Source: Aurantiacibacter sediminis
Lineage (GTDB): Bacteria > Pseudomonadota > Alphaproteobacteria > Sphingomonadales > Sphingomonadaceae
Direction of reading: 5' to 3'
DNA length: 64,000 nucleotides
Assembly: GCF_016019885.1 (NCBI RefSeq)
Contig: NZ_JAEANY010000003.1
Span: 1-64,000 of the forward strand
The translations under genes were made by a program, and so were the position numbers. Below the pieces are notes generated by a model that did not search any database, was not told the DNA's origin, and saw only the letters and a program-made list of their open reading frames with translations. This document shows positions 63,730-64,000 of the stretch, piece after piece (the stretch's first letter is position 1; every line of letters starts with the position of its first letter).

Positions 63730-64000
63730 TCAACCCACCCCCGCGGCCTTCAGCAGCGCTTCTGTACTCGCATCAAATCGCTCGCCGCCTTTCTCGATCT
63801 TCTTCGCGATTTCCTTGCCGAGTTCGACGCCGAACTGGTCGAAGGGATTGATGTCCATCAGCACCGCGTTGGCGAAGGTGCGATGTTCGTGAAAGGCGAT
63901 CAGCGCACCGAAGGTGGCCGCGTCGATATCGTCGCACAGGATTGTCGCGCTGGGGCGGTTGCCCGGATAGTTGCGGTGCGGATCGTCTGAGCTTTTGCCT
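63730..64000 (-). CDS. pgi: Glucose-6-phosphate isomerase, C-terminal part
   Basis: The 5' end is outside the window. The visible 90 codons include HRNYPGNRPSATILCDDID, FHEHRTFANAVLMDINPFDQFGVELGK and end KAAGVG. The EHRTF and DQFGVELGK stretches are diagnostic for the isomerase that interconverts glucose-6-phosphate and fructose-6-phosphate. The end is followed 4 bases later by the Tat lipoprotein gene. Confidence 0.95.
   Translation of the reverse strand, partial: GKSSDDPHRNYPGNRPSATILCDDIDAATFGALIAFHEHRTFANAVLMDINPFDQFGVELGKEIAKKIEKGGERFDASTEALLKAAGVG

Overview
The window is a gene-dense, GC-rich stretch of bacterial chromosome. Its content points to an alphaproteobacterium of the order Sphingomonadales, most likely a marine Erythrobacteraceae-type organism. 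The evidence is a DivL-type kinase with tyrosine in its H-box, AddAB in place of RecBCD, the AmgK-MurU peptidoglycan recycling pair, an OmpA protein with a polyproline linker, a TonB-dependent receptor of the style common in sphingomonads, tandem Flp pilins, and frequent GTG/TTG starts and 4-base gene overlaps. Almost everything is core genome. There is no phage, insertion sequence, CRISPR array or integrase cluster.

Layout. 1-7.2 kb: the 3' end of an ompA-like gene, a LuxR-HTH membrane regulator, dnaE, a small membrane protein and lolCD. 7.4-10 kb: a DUF885 peptidase with an unusual hairpin over its ribosome binding site, and a multi-pass membrane protein. 10-16 kb: recG, sdhE and mfd. 16-22.3 kb: a glutamyl-endopeptidase-like S9 peptidase, an EAL protein, NAD kinase, tRNA-Asn, a PAP2-type lipid enzyme and a methyltransferase-like lipoprotein. 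22.3-27.6 kb: secA, a small exported protein, argJ and an inositol-monophosphatase-family gene. 27.6-39 kb: a coupled minus-strand cluster divL-tsaE-amgK-murU-addB-addA followed by trxA. 39-46 kb: ahcY, a peroxiredoxin, a two-lobed aspartic protease overlapping murA, folE, a hemerythrin, tRNA-Arg with a duplicated 3' end and terminator, mutT and two Flp pilins. 46-54 kb: an M48 metalloprotease lipoprotein, accA, xerD, a 617-residue exported protein of unknown function with a 44-residue partner, aroK-aroB and an asparaginase-like hydrolase. 54-64 kb: a DUF488 protein, a DUF2975 plus XRE pair, glutathione reductase, a SIR2-like protein, a DEAD-box helicase, a TonB-dependent receptor, TspO, a Tat lipoprotein and the 3' end of pgi.

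Common themes are genome maintenance (dnaE, recG, mfd, addAB, xerD, mutT), envelope building and recycling (lolCD, murA, amgK-murU, secA, the M48 protease) and redox homeostasis (trxA, gor, peroxiredoxin). No multi-gene system here is clearly new. The items most worth a second look are the SIR2-like protein at 57.4-58.4 kb, the two-lobed aspartic protease at 41.3-42.1 kb, the 44/617-residue pair at 49.7-51.7 kb, the hairpin before the DUF885 gene, the tRNA-Arg duplication and the DUF2975/XRE pair.
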